DNA of 64,000 nucleotides from Rhytidiadelphus loreus (GCA_947034895.1 OX344761.1:33430863-33494862), one strand, 5' to 3'; counted from the first letter of the stretch, positions 20,571 through 33,680 are shown. Notes: generated by a model from the sequence alone, not told the origin. Made by a program: numbers and translations.

Positions 20571-23500
20571 CTAAACCCTATTTCTTCAACCCACAATTCT
20601 AAACCCTAAACCTACCATGCCGAGCCTATTGCCTGTCCCAAACCTATTTTGCCAAATGTACATCGCGAAACCCTAGTTTTGAGCTTGGGGCCCTCTATAC
20701 GTAGGTGTCCTTAAGACCTTAAGCCTTAAACGATTGATTGGTCACTGCAGAAATCATCTATTTTGTCCCTGTGAGAATTGTTGGTTTAAATAAACCCTAA
20801 AAAATACACATAGGAAGACAAACTATTGTAGATAATCTTCCCTTTCTACATACTTTTTGGACAATGAATAGTTGCATTTTTGTTCTACATATAAAGATTC
20901 TTTGTCATTAATTGACTAGAAAATGGCCTTATAGTCATTATGCTTTAAAGAATGTAAGAGAACTTCATTTCACTAAGTTTTTGTAGGTCACAGTTATTCA
21001 AAGAGGTGGCATTCAATTTCAAAGAATTGACTATACAACCACAGATTATATTTCATGACATTTGGGCTCTCTAAATGTTGGTAGTTAAAAAAAAAATTAA
21101 TCCTTGAATTCTAGGTCAATCATCATGAATATCGTTTGTTGTGTCACTAGATGTATTGTTGGCTTAAAAAAATGAAAAAGTACTCATTGCACAACAAACT
21201 ATTGTACATGATCTTTCCTTTCCACACAAATTCTAAAGCATGAATAGTTGCATTTGTGTCCTATACGGCAAGATTGTTTCACTCATTGACAAGGAAATGG
21301 CCTTGGTGTCATTGAGGAGTTAAGGAATTTGAAGAGTCCCTCTAATGGGACTAAGAGTTATTGAACACATAAATCAAACAATTGTCAAAGTGTGTATGAT
21401 ATCTTCCACCACCATAATTCATTTGTTTCAAATTTTTTGATTGAATGTAGACTTTCTCTTCATACCACAAGAATGTGGGAAATACTCCATATCCATTGGG
21501 ATTTTTCATATGTGCTAATTTAATCAAATTTGAATAGAATTCAATCAATGATATTTCTAAATTGTTTAGGGTTTCAACACCCTAAATGACCAACGTGTTT
21601 TTTGAGCTTTTTGGAATTTACTTTTAATTTCAAATGAATCAAGCATCTTTAGAATTTATGCACCGAAACACAATTTTCAAATTTCATACTCTATTCAAAG
21701 CTTACATTACATTTTGGGCATTCCATACACTAAAATTCTATATGTAATACAAAGTATTGTCATTAATAAAAGAATAATAAATAATAAACTCTTTAATTTT
21801 ACAATTTGTTTTTTTTAAATTATAAAGAACTTTTACTTTTTAGATACTTCTCTCCCTTAAAGGTCTAAACACCATATTTTAAAGATTTAACATTTAAAAA
21901 GGTATGGAATAACCACTAATTGGGACAAGAAATAAAATGTAGAAGTTGAAAATTTTTTGAACTTTAAATTATGATTCTTCTGTGAATTAATTTGGTGCCA
22001 GTTGTTTGGTTCTTTACAACAAAAAATATAAATGAAGTATTCATGTTTTGTAGTTTGAAGAACTATTATTTCTCAATTCATGGAATAGGTTTCAGGGTGG
22101 AATGGCAAAAAAAATGAAACTTCTACGTTTTTTTCACTCGGTTGTCTTCATTAAAATTCCATGATTGTTGTGCATTGAGTTTAGTTTTTAAAGTACAAAG
22201 TACTCTTGGCTTGTTTTATTAATTAATTCCATTTTAAAAAGATTAAGAATGATTTTGATATAATATTTTGTTTATTGAAAAGTTTTCATGACACAATTCT
22301 AAAAGTACAACACTAAAAATTGTTCATAGTAGTTAAAAAATAGGCCTTTCATTGATACATAACTTACATTTTTTGAATAATTATGTGTTTAAATTACACA
22401 AGATGTAAAGAATTTCTCAAACTTATAGAATATAGTATTTTCATACAATTTCGAAGTCATAGTATGCAATACGTTGTAATACATTCATTTCTAGGAGGTG
22501 AAACTCTCATATTAATGATTATAATTTTATGAGACATTGAAGTGGTTCAAGTCTCTAAACCATGATGGAGTTAATAATAATGATTGTTAGCAAATGAATA
22601 CAAAATCCATCATTCATTTCAATGTCCTAACAAAGTAGGCCCATTTGAAGCCAATTATTCTTCAAATCATAGCTTCGAAATTCGAATGTGATGAAAGTGG
22701 ACAGGATGACTTCTTAGAACAAAGGTCTTTGAAATTTTTTACTCTTCATATAGTTACCAAGCTTGTAAAAATAGGGGTCCTACTTTGTATAGTTCAAGTA
22801 TCCTACTTTCTTTTTGAAATATTGAAACATTTTCTTTTTATTTCTTTTTAATTTTTAAAAGATTTTTTTAAATATTTTTATAGTACTTCTTTACATTGTT
22901 GTGCAAACTTTTGGTTTTCCCCCTTAATCATTCTAAACCCTTAAAAAAACAATTGAACAGAATAATATACTATGTTGAAGAATCATTATTCTTTCAAATT
23001 TTTTTATCATAATTTAACTCGTACAATATTTTCTGTTTCTGCTCTAGTTGTCCTCATTAAAATTTCAATTCTATGAAGTACAACATCAATGGCTTCATTT
23101 CTTCTTTCGTTTCCAATGTGCTCCTCTATAAATGCAAATTCCTTAGAATGTGTTAAAACATTCTGGAAAAGAAACTATTACAAGAACTACATTTTATAGA
23201 ATTGAATCTTAAAAAATTCACAATTGTACATTATTCTTTATTCTGAATAATGGAACTCAAAGTTGTGTATATTTTTTATGACATTAAATTCGAGATTGTA
23301 CGGTCATTTAAAAGTCAACAACTTTGGACATCATTTTTTAATTAGAACTAATAATATTCAAAATAGAAACTATTATATTTAATCGTGTGCTTTAAGGTAA
23401 AAACCCTAAACCCAAAACCTATAAATCTAAATAAGAAACATCCTTAAACTTCTGGATATGGAATTTCAAAAGCAAATATGAATTGTCAATATAATCCGCA

Positions 23501-25430
23501 AAATCTTAATGATAAAAATATTGAATTCATGAACATATAATTTACATTTCTTCAAGACTTTGTTAAAATCTTACACCCTACACCCTACACCCTAAACCCT
23601 AAACCACATACCCTAAACCCTAAACCCTAAACCCTAAGTCTAGTTGCATTTCATTTTTTGAAATATAAAGGTAGGATTTAAATAACTCCTTTATAAGTGA
23701 TTACAATCATGAAAGTTGTGTGTTCATGGTTGTTATTAGTAAAAGTTTTTTGGTTTTCTATTTTTTAAAACCATTTAATCTTTCACTGTAAACATTTTTT
23801 CTAAACAGACTTGATGGTTCAAAAAACTTTGGATAAAGTTAATCAAGCTCTGGTTGTATGCTTTTATTTGCCCCTCCCTCCCACCCTTCTTTTTCCTCTC
23901 AATTGAAATAATGCTTTAGGCAAATGTAGCCACTAATCTTGATGTATTAGAAGGCTTATCTTCAAATAGCTTTGGAGACTAATAGGAATTCCTTTGGAAA
24001 AATTCTCTAAATTTATTTAAAAGAATTTGTAACATCACATGTTGTTTCTAGCTTTGGCAGTTACAATAAGTAGGAAAAATTTGTTTAAACTTAGTACCAA
24101 GTCTAATCATTAGAGGAATGGAACTATGATTGGAGTTTGGTGTCTAAATTAGTACAAGTCTAGGTGGCCTAACTTGTCCCCTATACATGTTACTAATGGC
24201 CAAAGTGGTGGGCAAACCAACTTTGTTAAAGCCAGTAACTTTTTTGCACCGCTCTGTGATGGCTCATTAATTAGCCATGACGGTGGTGTTTTATGGAATT
24301 TCTAGAGGGAAGTTACTAATTCAAGTGGACCTTATTTGAATTTGGTTTTTTCCCCCCTCTTTAGTTATAAAAGCATAAATTTGAATCTTCCAAGAAGAGC
24401 TGTTTAGCTCAAGTGGGCCTGGATGAAAAAATCTCCCTCTCTTTTTTGGATGTTAAAGCTCATATGGATGCACCATGCCCTAAATGAGAGCTTGCAGTAT
24501 ATAAGTAGCTCAAACCATTGGTGAAAATATTCACTTTGGTTTACAATCTGTTGCTGCTTTGGAGGAAGAAGTGTTAAGGAGTTTTTGGAGTGAGGAAGGC
24601 ACAGATGGCATCTTCTCAGGTCCTCTGTGATTAGCATGTTTATGTTTTTCTTTGGCAATATGTGGGACTACTCAGGTCCCTTTTGATTTGATTTGATTTG
24701 TGTTGCTTCTAGATATCATGTCCTGTCTTGTTTGTGGGACTATGATTTGTCTGCCAGTCTCTTATGTGAAGTTTTGAGTTTTTTGCTTGGTATTTGTACT
24801 TCTTGCGATTGCTATAACACGCTGCTGTGGACTGAAGACACCTGACATACGTTCTCTAACTGACTACTTGTTTGTTGGATTGCATAGGTGCAGGTGAGGT
24901 TCACAGCCTCTTGGAGTTTCTTACCTGTTGCAAGGCTCTTTCCAAAGTTTTTGGCAGATTATTATTGGTTAACTGGGTGCTGAATCCTAATAGTTAAGGA
25001 TTTAGATTTTTAGCATTTGGATTATAAAAGTAATCTATAGTGATTTGACATTGCACTTTGCTGGACATTGCATTTTGCACTTTGCTGGATAGTACACTTT
25101 GTTGAAAGTTGTACTATCATAGATCTTGATTTGATCTTGATTTGAGAAAGATTATATACTTCTTTTATCTTCTATAAAAGTCTTCTTGATGTGATGTTTT
25201 GATTGATGTCTTCAACCTGATATGAGGGGCCTCTATTTTGGTTAGGAACTTTACTTGTCTTGTTTAGTCAGGGATTTTTTCATATAAAAAGCTTAGGAAA
25301 GGCCCTGTTTAGGGATGTCCCTCCCACCCTCCTGGGTTGCCTAAACCCTAAAAACCTTAATCCTTATACCCTAAAGCCCTAACTTCATTCCCTACTGAAA
25401 GCTTACAATAGGTAAAATTTTGATTATAGC
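20571..25430. other. Long AT-rich intergenic region
   Basis: No convincing coding sequence on either strand. An interstitial telomere-like block (CCCTACACCCTAAACCC and related) lies at about 23572-23638, with shorter CCCTAAA runs near 20575-20610 and 25340-25380. The stretch at about 24400-25250 has transcript-like composition (T-rich with CAG and GTAAG-like words), but I could not assemble an open frame. Confidence 0.5.
23572..23638. repeat. Interstitial telomere-like CCCTAAA block
   Basis: Several adjacent CCCTAAA heptamers mixed with CCCTACA variants, as in plant-type telomeres. Short and degenerate, so it is interstitial and not a chromosome end. Confidence 0.8.
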
Positions 25431-26264
25431 CAATGCACATTGGACCCACCATGTGCCAAATTGGTGTGGATACCTCCCCTATACATTCATCTAAATCAGA
25501 CTTAAGAATAAACTATTTTAAAAAGAAGGCTGATTGGCGGGTGGTGTATGAATTGCCAAATTTGCCAAACTCTAAATTCCGCTATGCTTTCAAAGAATAT
25601 TTCCACATTCTCCGGAAAAAGGTGACTGCTATGGATTCCACAAAATATAAATTCCCCTATTTAAATCATAAAAAGATCGGCTACGTCATATTCCAATTCT
25701 ATTAATGAAAAGCTCCTTCATATTCCACATCGTTGTCATTATGTGGGCGAATCGAATGTCAACGGCCCCCTAATCCGAGCAAGTACTTCTCCCCTACGTC
25801 CAAAAAATCATGAAGAACTCAAATGCCGTTGAATTTCCCGCTCATTTTCTCCCGCTAGTGTATGCATCGTCTCTCTTCCTCGAGCACCTCATTTCCTCTC
25901 TCGTGTTTTCCAGATTTCCCTCCTCCGCGGCCTCTTGCTGACATTGCTACCGCACGGCCTTTGAACTTATGTTTTTGCATTCATTTACATGTTTATGTGA
26001 GTAGGTGGCTTAGTTTCGCACGGGTTGTCGTAAGTTCCTCTACTTCCCTTCTTCCCTCTTCACTGAATGCTAGATTCCTGTTCTTGCTCCTCAGTTTTAA
26101 GCAAAGGTACATGCAGTATTATTTAGTCCTCCGATTCATCGCGTATTCAGAATTCCGGTGTCACGTCTCAAGTGTTGTTCTTCGTATGTTATGTTCGAGA
26201 AAGAACAACCGATTTTCACGCCGTAAATATCGGAACTATAAATTTCTCTAACACATACGTGCAT
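25431..26264 (+). promoter_or_regulatory. Probable promoter and CT-rich leader of the DUF7869-type gene
   Basis: The AT-rich part passes at about 25850 into a CT-rich stretch typical of a plant 5' leader (CTCTCTTCCTCGAGCACC and similar). A 129-codon open frame (25862-26251) is Ser/Phe-rich and has no recognisable domain; I do not call it a gene. Confidence 0.3.
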
Positions 26265-26460
26265 GGAGGTTATCTTTGGTTCGAGGATAATCCGAAACAT
26301 GCATGGAGGTTATCTTCGATTCGAGGATAATCCGAAACATGCATGGAGGATATCCTCGGTCCGAGGATAATCACAGACATGCATGGAGGTTATCGTAGAC
26401 TAGAGAATAATCACACACTTGTATGGAGGTTATCCTCGAGCCGAGGATAATCGCCCAAAT
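26265..26460. repeat. Tandem array of palindromes, about 40 bp
   Basis: Five units start with GCATGGAGGTTATC and each holds a palindrome variant: TTCGGTTCGAGGATAA, TTCGATTCGAGGATAA, CTCGGTCCGAGGATAA, a decayed one and CTCGAGCCGAGGATAA. Two more copies follow at about 26600-26618 (TATCTTCG-AAT-CGAAGATA) and 26869-26887. Confidence 0.85.
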
Positions 26461-26929
26461 GCATAGAATGTAAATAATAACCATAGACAAAGGAAGACAT
26501 TCACTGACATTCGAGATGATATACAGAGTTTACATACATAATCATTCTGACAGTCTAATGAGGGGGAATGCATAAAATCTCTCAATCTTTGACGTCTGCT
26601 ATCTTCGAATCGAAGATACCTTTTGTTTTTCATACTCGTAGTTTAGAGTGTTTGGTAGATGAAGTAATATAATTCTGATTGTTCTAAGGAATGCAAAGAT
26701 GATAGATTAGATTCTGTTTTTTGGTTCTGTTGTGCTAATTCATCGCATTTTAACTTCATTAGTCTAGGTGGATGGATTAGTATACATGATCACAAAATGG
26801 TTTACAATTTTACCCTCCAGTGGAAGTCACTTTGCCCCTGATTTTGTCAATGTGTCGTACTTGTTTTTTATCCTCGCCTCGAGGATACTCACAACAGTAT
26901 TAATTAATTGGTGTTCTTTCACGCGCAGA

Positions 26930-29778
26930 ATGGATACTTCAGATGCCAACGAGTTTACAGTTCCAGTGCCAACTTTGCCTCTGGGTGTCGCAGCCTGCGA
27001 GGGATTTCCTCGAGCTTCTTGGTATACCAAATGCGTCACACTCAGAAATGAAGAGGGGATAGAGGTGGCAAAAGGAATTTGTCATAGTGTTGATGCAGAT
27101 CTCGTCATTGACATGGACGGGCAACCACTCGGTGATGACCGGGTTGCAATTCAAATTGCAGAGTCTTTGTGTGAGGCACATGTTCCGTCGGAGTGGATGT
27201 GGTCCATGCACTCTTGGCACATATCTAGAGTCTACCTTAATGGTGCCAGCTTATATGATCACGAGCAAACGCATCTCTTCAATTTTGCAATCTCTTCAAA
27301 CAGTTCAAGGCGGCGTGTTCGGACTGGAGTTCGCTCCTATGAAAGTTCACGGGAGAGGACTGAGCCTACCAATCTCCCGAAGAAAGAAGCCCTCCTCACA
27401 GAGCAAGCAATTGCTGATGTTTCTAGTATGAAATGTTGCCAGAAGAATTGCTTGCAACCATTTCCACGTGGTCAGATTCAAGCCGTTCGGTCTCTACTTC
27501 ATATTGATGGTGGAGTGTTCTGGCGCAATTCACGTCTGCTTGACGTGCATAAGCAAACCCACACTGATTCCAATGGAAGAGACATGATCACCTTGGCAAA
27601 CCATGAAATTTGTTCGGTGGCTTGGTGTGCCATCCATGGAGTATCAAAGGCTACCTTTTATAGATACAAGAAGATGGCAAAAGATGACCAAAAACCGGAG
27701 CATCATGGCAACCTTGGAATGAAGAAACCTCGGACACACACTTTGCAAGCAACAGCAACTCTTCGATTGTTAGTGGAGAATGAAGCGGACACGATGCCTC
27801 ACAAATCGAGGACCCTTGAGTCTGGGAGAAAGTCCCCTCCATGGTCCTACCGTCTGCATTTCGTTGGAAGGACAAGTTACCACAGATTAACAATGTCAAT
27901 TCCTCACTTCAATTGCAACATATTTCGGCTAGTGGATTGAGCAACATACGTCGTCAATCTTTTCCAGAGTATGCTCCAAAGGCTAGAGGAGATAGTTTTT
28001 TTCGTTGTGGAACCTGCGATAGATATAGGCAACTCAAGAGTGCTTGCACTCCACGTTCACGAGCGCAAGACGTGTGGTCTAACAAATTGAGAGTGCACCT
28101 ATCGGGGCAAAAGGCGCATAGGGACTTGTACTATGGAAACCGTTCAATGTCTGAGATGTATCCTGACAAGGTTTTGACTATAATCCATGACAAGATGGAT
28201 CACTCAAAGACTGCTTCCCCTCATTACTCGCACAAGAGTAAGGGAAATGATTCTTTCATAAAGATGCTTGTCGCTATTACAGGCATGATTGCTCATGGTT
28301 ATGGAGATGTGCGATATGCACACTATGGCTTGGACATCTTCCCAACAGACTCCAACCATACTATTGGGTCCATTGCAAAATTATTGTGAGATCTAGAGTC
28401 CCAACCGAAGCATTCATCTTGTCAATTGTTTGTAGGAGGAGAGCGTTCTGAACTGACAGAGGCTTTGTTAATAGGTTCAGAGATTTGTACGGACTCTCTC
28501 GGGTCCCCCCCTGAAGTATTGGTGGAAGCTCAACCTCTTCCTCCAACATTGACTCTTCAGCTTGACAATGCTTCTGGCGACAACAAGAATCGGTGGGTTT
28601 TTGCATTTTGTTCTCTTCTTGTCTATAGAGCTATTTTTCGAGAGATATACATCAATTTCCTCATTGTTGGACACACTCATGAGGACATTGATGCTCTATT
28701 TGGTCGTTGGAGCACTAAATTGAAGACGAATGACTACCCCACACTTCCAAGGTTGATGAAGTCTTTCATGGATTGTGAAACACAACCCGTAATTCCTCAT
28801 CTCATTGAGGAGGTTCCTGATTTTAAGCGATTTGTGGACGGGTACTTGCATACAGGCGATGATTTTCTACAGGGTCATTCTCAAGCGCAACAATTTAAAT
28901 TTTATAAGGATTCCAATGGGTGGCCATTGATGCAGTACAAGATCCTTTGTACCGATGTTGATTGGTTGCCGAAAGAGGGTGGGGGGATTCGCTTGTGGAA
29001 GGAGACAATAGATGGGCACCCTAAAGTACCGAGGGGTAGTCCTCTACCTTTGCCACCACAACAAATGCGTTGCTTTGATGAGATTTGCAAGGGTTTAGAT
29101 GGGTACATTGCATTGTGGGGGGCAATGGGAAATCAAGACTTATCTGGCGAGTTTAGGAGGAAGAATGAGCCGGTGCGGAAATATTGGGAAGGTGTGAGAA
29201 GTGCTCTCAATGCTTCGCTTGTGGTACATGAGACATTGCAGCATGGATTTTGGCCAAATTCTCGTGTTGCTGATGAGGTGGAAGACCAATACCTAGATGA
29301 TGGTACGATGCGTGAGGAGTTTGCAGAAGATGCACCTTTTGTTGGTCGTAGGCGTGATCGTCCACTTCCTTCATTTCGTATTGGCCGTGATGTATATGCA
29401 GGTTACTTAGTTGTTGTGCGCCCCGCTGACGGTGACCTCCGTCCATTTTGGCTTGCTCGGGCTCTAACAAATCCTAATCCAGATCCAGGTCATGTCAATT
29501 CGATTCAACTTCAATATTGGACACCTACGTCTTTTCATCACACCAATGAAGAAACATATGCTGGGTTGGACACAAAACAAGGGAATTCTTGGTGCGAGGA
29601 TAAGGCTATCTCTCCGAGTTGGACGCATACAGACTGCATTATGACTGCTTGGAAGCCACGTTTCAAAGAAGGCACTTCTGATCCAAGAGTTAGAATTCCC
29701 CAAACACAAATTGCTATAATCCAGACATCGGTGGATGCATATGTATCTGGTGAAAGCAATAATGTATCTTCGGAGTGA
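26930..29778 (+). pseudogene. DUF7869-type transposase-like gene, broken
   Basis: The likely start is the ATG at 26930, just after an acceptor-like TTTCACGCGCAG. The frame runs to about 27825. It then shifts (an indel near 27820-27830) into a frame that runs to TGA at 28389 and onward without another stop to TGA at 29778. The N-terminal part has a Cys-rich segment (CCQKNC, then a C-AIHGVSKATFY helix) typical of these proteins. The central part has CGTCDRY. The strongest signature is LQLDNASGDNKNRW followed by FLIVGHTHEDIDALFGRWS, the core of the DUF7869 family. That family is repetitive and thought to be transposon-derived in algae, plants and protists. One frameshift and one internal TGA suggest an inactive copy. 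Its leader carries the same palindromes as the ParB-like gene. Confidence 0.7.
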
Positions 29779-30735
29779 AGATGAATAGTTTGTAGGCATA
29801 GGAAATCATGAGGAGTTTTGCGAGTTTGTACGTTATTTTCTTAACTTTAGGGAGGATGACAAAAAAATATGGAAAAAAATAAATTATAAAGAGTTGTAGA
29901 AGTTGATAGTTTCTTTGATTAGGGCAAAAAAAATATAATAAAAAGTTGTTAGAAAAAAACATGTGGAGAAGATGAAATAGATTTAGTTTTTTTATTCTTT
30001 TAGTTCATTGTTTTGATCTTTTTTTATATTATTTTAGAATTTGATGTTATAGATGTTGTATAATATAATATATTTTTATTTTAATTTCTTGTATAGTATT
30101 GTGTATTTTGTAAGTTCTTCATTGGAATTCTATTGTCTATGACATTTGTTTTGGAACACGATGAGTACTAATGTTTTCTATACAAAGTAATTATGAACTT
30201 CTCTATCTAAGCATATGTCAAATTCTTTACTTTGACATTGTAGTTTTTGATCAGGCTAGGTGTACAAATGTATTCTATCATGGATGATTTCAAAAATCTC
30301 TACCTCACTATATGTCAAACTATTTACTTAGATATTTTAGTTAAGCACTTATTATAAATGGTTCTAGTTTCCCATCCAAAATCCCTCCTTTCAACGTCCT
30401 TCACTACTATTTTTTTCCTCCAATTTCTTATACTTGTACAAATTCTTTATTCTTCAAGCAGTTTATGGTCTCAATTTTTTGAATTGTCTCAATTTAATGG
30501 ACTCTTCTACATACTAAATTTAGGAAGATGATTAAAATGAGAATCCACATTGTCTCAATTTAATGAATATGGCCTTAAATGGCTAAAGATGCATAACCCA
30601 AATTTTTAAATAAAAGATGAAAAGGTGCAATACATTTTTATGAAGTGCATTGGTAACTAAAATTTATGTCCACAATTTTGTGTAAGAGAACTTCAAAGTG
30701 AAAGTCTTAGAGGTTCAGAAATTCAAAATCCCGCC
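29779..30735. other. AT-rich spacer
   Basis: 3' flank of the DUF7869-type gene and AT-rich spacer; no gene or notable repeat is seen. Confidence 0.5.
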
Positions 30736-31060
30736 CTATACCCGCAGTCGCCCACCCGCGGTCGCCCTACCCGCAGTCGCCCCACTGTAGGGGTCTAGAA
30801 ATTACTCTGTGGTGCCCCACATGCGGTCGCCCATCCCCAGTAGCCCCAGACCCGCAGTCGCCCTACCCGCAGTCGCGCAGGACCCCAGTACTTCTATAGC
30901 CATCGACCCGCGGTCGCCCATCCCCAGTAGCCCCAGACCCGCAGTCGCCCTACCCGCAGTCGCCTTCGCAGTCGGCCCCTTAGACCCGCAATCGCCCTAC
31001 CCGCGATCGCTCTCAGACTTGCACGCGCCCCTTCCCGCACTCGCCCCAAGGCGATTGCGG
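30736..31060 (+). repeat. Cluster of the 15-bp repeat, copy D
   Basis: Plus-oriented head-to-tail copies (ACCCGCAGTCGCCC and CGCGGTCGCCC variants). A larger internal duplication (CCCATCCCCAGTAGCCCCAG) is seen at about 30830 and 30918. It stands upstream of WCHI copy 2 in the same relative orientation as cluster A before WCHI copy 1. Confidence 0.85.
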
Positions 31061-31080
31061 GTTAATTAGCTGTCTCCCCA

Positions 31081-31325
31081 CCTGACTTCGCCACTTTCCC
31101 TTCTTGCTGCGTATTGCCTTTCACCTACTTTACAGTGGCTGATTGCGTGCCCGGGAGCTTGGGTTTTGAGTTTCACTTACATGTGGCTCATGTTCTTGAT
31201 TTTACTCCATCACTCACTAATCGCTAGATAATACTTTGCGGTTTAGGGTTAACTTTAGCTAGATAATACTTTGCGGTTTAGGGTTAAGTTTAGATTCCTT
31301 GCCCCAAATCTCAAAAGCATCTCCA
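31081..31325 (+). promoter_or_regulatory. Conserved 5' block of WCHI copy 2
   Basis: 31111-31172 carries GCCTTTCACCT, GTGGCTGATTGCGTG and GGGTTTTGAGTT in the same order as before WCHI copy 1 and the kinase-like gene. A 32-bp segment ending GCGGTTTAGGGTTAA is duplicated in tandem at about 31222-31286. Confidence 0.55.
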
Positions 31326-32933
31326 ATGGCGGACCACAAGAAGAAGACCAAGGCAAAAGGAGCCATGCACCTTAGGCAACGACGCATCCTTTTGGACCCA
31401 GCGTGTGTGGCCTACCGAGGTTGGGATCGAATTACGGGCCACTGGACCGCCAAGACTTGTAAGTCCTTCGTGGGGTGGTGCCACATCGACAAGTTCTTCC
31501 CCTATCATCGGCACTACACGAATCGGCGCAACAATATGGCCAATTTGCATCCATGCCGTAATGATGCATTTGTGCAACGTTGTATCGAAATTTATCGATA
31601 CTTGTATGGCACATATTCAGTGCCCAGGAGCGAAGTCCCGTATTACATATGTGCAATGGTGTATGCGGAACTCATTTTGTTTCGAAGCGTGGATTGGAGT
31701 TCAATCAAGGGAGTGAAGCATGCTCGCCTTCCACCGACAAAAGACATCCCAAGGGCGGCTCTATCTGCCAATCCACGTGAAGGGCTAGGCCAGAAGAAAA
31801 ACTTGAAGGAGGGAGTGCCCGATGAGCAGTTTCATTGGACGTCATCTGATTCATCTTCGGGAGAGGAAGACAACCTTGGTGAAGACCCTCCAATGCAGCC
31901 CCAAAACATGGCGATGGTGGCTTCTACTTCACAAAATTTACCTCCCCCGAGAATGGAAGAAGAGGGTGAACCAGCTAGGCAACCACAAAATCTTGATATT
32001 TTGCCTCTTGCTATGGTGAATCCGATTACAGTCCCTCGCACTGAAGAAGACGAAGTTTTGCAGTATGTGCTTGCATGCATGCAAGAAGCAGAAGATGATG
32101 TTTTTTGGACAGAGATGGAAACAGAAGAAGATGTGAAGCTTTCTTTGTTCCAATTGGATTGTGTTGATGACATGTACCGAAGTGAGGAATTTGTTGAAGA
32201 TGGAACTGTCCGTGACATAGTAATGTTGGACACCAAAGTTGTTTACAAAGCTCAACTCAAGAAGCTTCTAAATGAGTTGGATGAAAAGCATCTAGAATGT
32301 GAGAAGCTTCGCAATCAAGAAACGCAAACTTTGAGTGGAGATATTATAAATAGCTTACGTGCTGAACTTGAAAGTCAGCAAGTTCTTTTGTCAACGCAAA
32401 TAACAAAGATTTTAGACTTGGAAGCATTTTACCTTAGATTCTCTTCTTGGCATGCTGGAGGATCTAGTTCTTCTAGCAATGAGTTTGCGAAATCACGGCT
32501 TGCCAAAATTATGGAAGCATGCAAGCTGGAGGAAGATTAGATAGACTTGGAGAAGCGAGGGGTGGAAGAAGCACGATCAAGATTAAATTCCTTGAAAGCA
32601 TTAAAGGACAAAGCCCCCCTTGACCGTGTTGCAGAAATGTGTGGTTGGAAAGACGTGGCTACTAAACAAGCATTGTCTCTTACGGAAGTAGTTGACTTGA
32701 AAAAGAAGCTTGGGGTTTCTTTGTCATTGGATCCAAAATTGGAAGAACATCGGGATGCACTGAAGGCGCTTTTGAAGTTCCAAAAATCATACAAGCAATT
32801 TTGGTTGGAAAAGAAGTTGGGGAAGGATGACCGATACCTTAGGAATTTGCAGTTGGAAGGTAGGAAAGTCTTGTATGAGATGGAACGTGAGGCTCATGAC
32901 CGCAAAGAAAAGGCCAAAATGGATGTTGAATGA
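31326..32933 (+). CDS. WCHI-family protein, copy 2 (long form), one in-frame TAG
   Basis: The ATG at 31326 opens a 536-codon frame ending in TGA at 32933. It is interrupted only by TAG at 32538-32540. The N-terminal domain matches copy 1 (1526-2209): FVGWCHIDKFF, RH, NNMANL, FVQRCIEI, MVYAEL, VDWSSIK, then the FHWTSSDSSSGEED tail. The rest is an acidic linker and a long helical C-terminus, with coiled-coil segments on both sides of the TAG. The heptad-like Lys/Glu/Leu pattern continues across it, so the part after the stop belongs to the same protein. CAG to TAG is the simplest explanation. Function unknown; the fold looks like a structural or nucleic-acid-associated protein, which is inference. 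Confidence 0.7.
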
Positions 32934-33404
32934 TTTCATTTTTAGCACATTTTTGAGGACTATGTATATTCCATCTTATGTATATATAAAAGGATATTAT
33001 CCATTTTGAACATTTTAATGCAAGCACATTGAATTCTATGTAGTTCCTTGACAAGAGTACATAAATATAGATATGAATTTTTGGTTATTTATGTTTGCAA
33101 TGTTGTGAATACTTGAATATTCTAGGAATTTTGGCAGGAAAATGACCTTGGGAGTTCGGACTTTCGGAATTAAAAGAGAATTAAAAAAAAAGGAAAATTA
33201 AAAACTTGCCGGATTGGAAAAGAACTTGTTATTGAAGTTCAGAGCAATTGTCACGGCTAGGGTGAATTGACCTACTCATTGCCACTCCAGGGCAAACACT
33301 AGAATTTTTTATTTTCAAGGCTTATTTTTTTAGTGGAAATTCTGAATTCATAGTTTCAATTATAGGCCCCAAATTACCCCAGGGGATGCAAGAATTATCC
33401 AAAC
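32934..33404. other. AT-rich spacer
   Basis: 3' flank of WCHI copy 2. No gene or clear repeat is seen. A CCAGGGCAAAC word near 33287 could be a hAT terminus, but no partner was found. Confidence 0.35.
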
Positions 33405-33680
33405 AAATGGCAGTCGCCCGTTCCTGGACCCGCAGTCGCCTGTTTCTAGACCCGCAGTCGCCCATTACTGGACCCGCAGTCGCTCGTTCCTGACCCGCAG
33501 TCGCCTGTTTTTGGACCCGTAGTCGCCCATTACTGGACCCGTGGCGCCCACTTCTGGACCCGCAGTCGCCCACTTCTGGACCCGTTGTCGCCCAATCTTG
33601 GACCCGCAGTCGTCCATCACCTGACTGATTTCAGGTTTTTGGACCCGCATTCTCTCATGGGGCGACCGTGGGTCCAAGGA
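33405..33680 (+). repeat. Cluster of the 15-bp repeat, copy E, before the hAT gene
   Basis: Plus-oriented copies with a longer linker (GGACCCGCAGTCGCC then TGTTTCTGG or CCATTACT). The period is about 24 bp, more regular than in the other clusters. It lies about 245 bp upstream of the hAT start codon. Confidence 0.85.

Noticed and set aside
23572..23638. Chromosome end
   Set aside because: Telomere-like heptamers are few, degenerate and flanked by unique sequence on both sides.
25862..26251. 129-residue protein gene
   Set aside because: Ser/Phe-rich composition of a CT-rich leader, no domain, and followed by the palindrome array; better explained as 5' leader.
26265..26460. CRISPR-like array (repeats with similar spacing)
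   Set aside because: Repeats are palindromes with variable arms and the linker is itself repeated; eukaryotic context and no cas genes.
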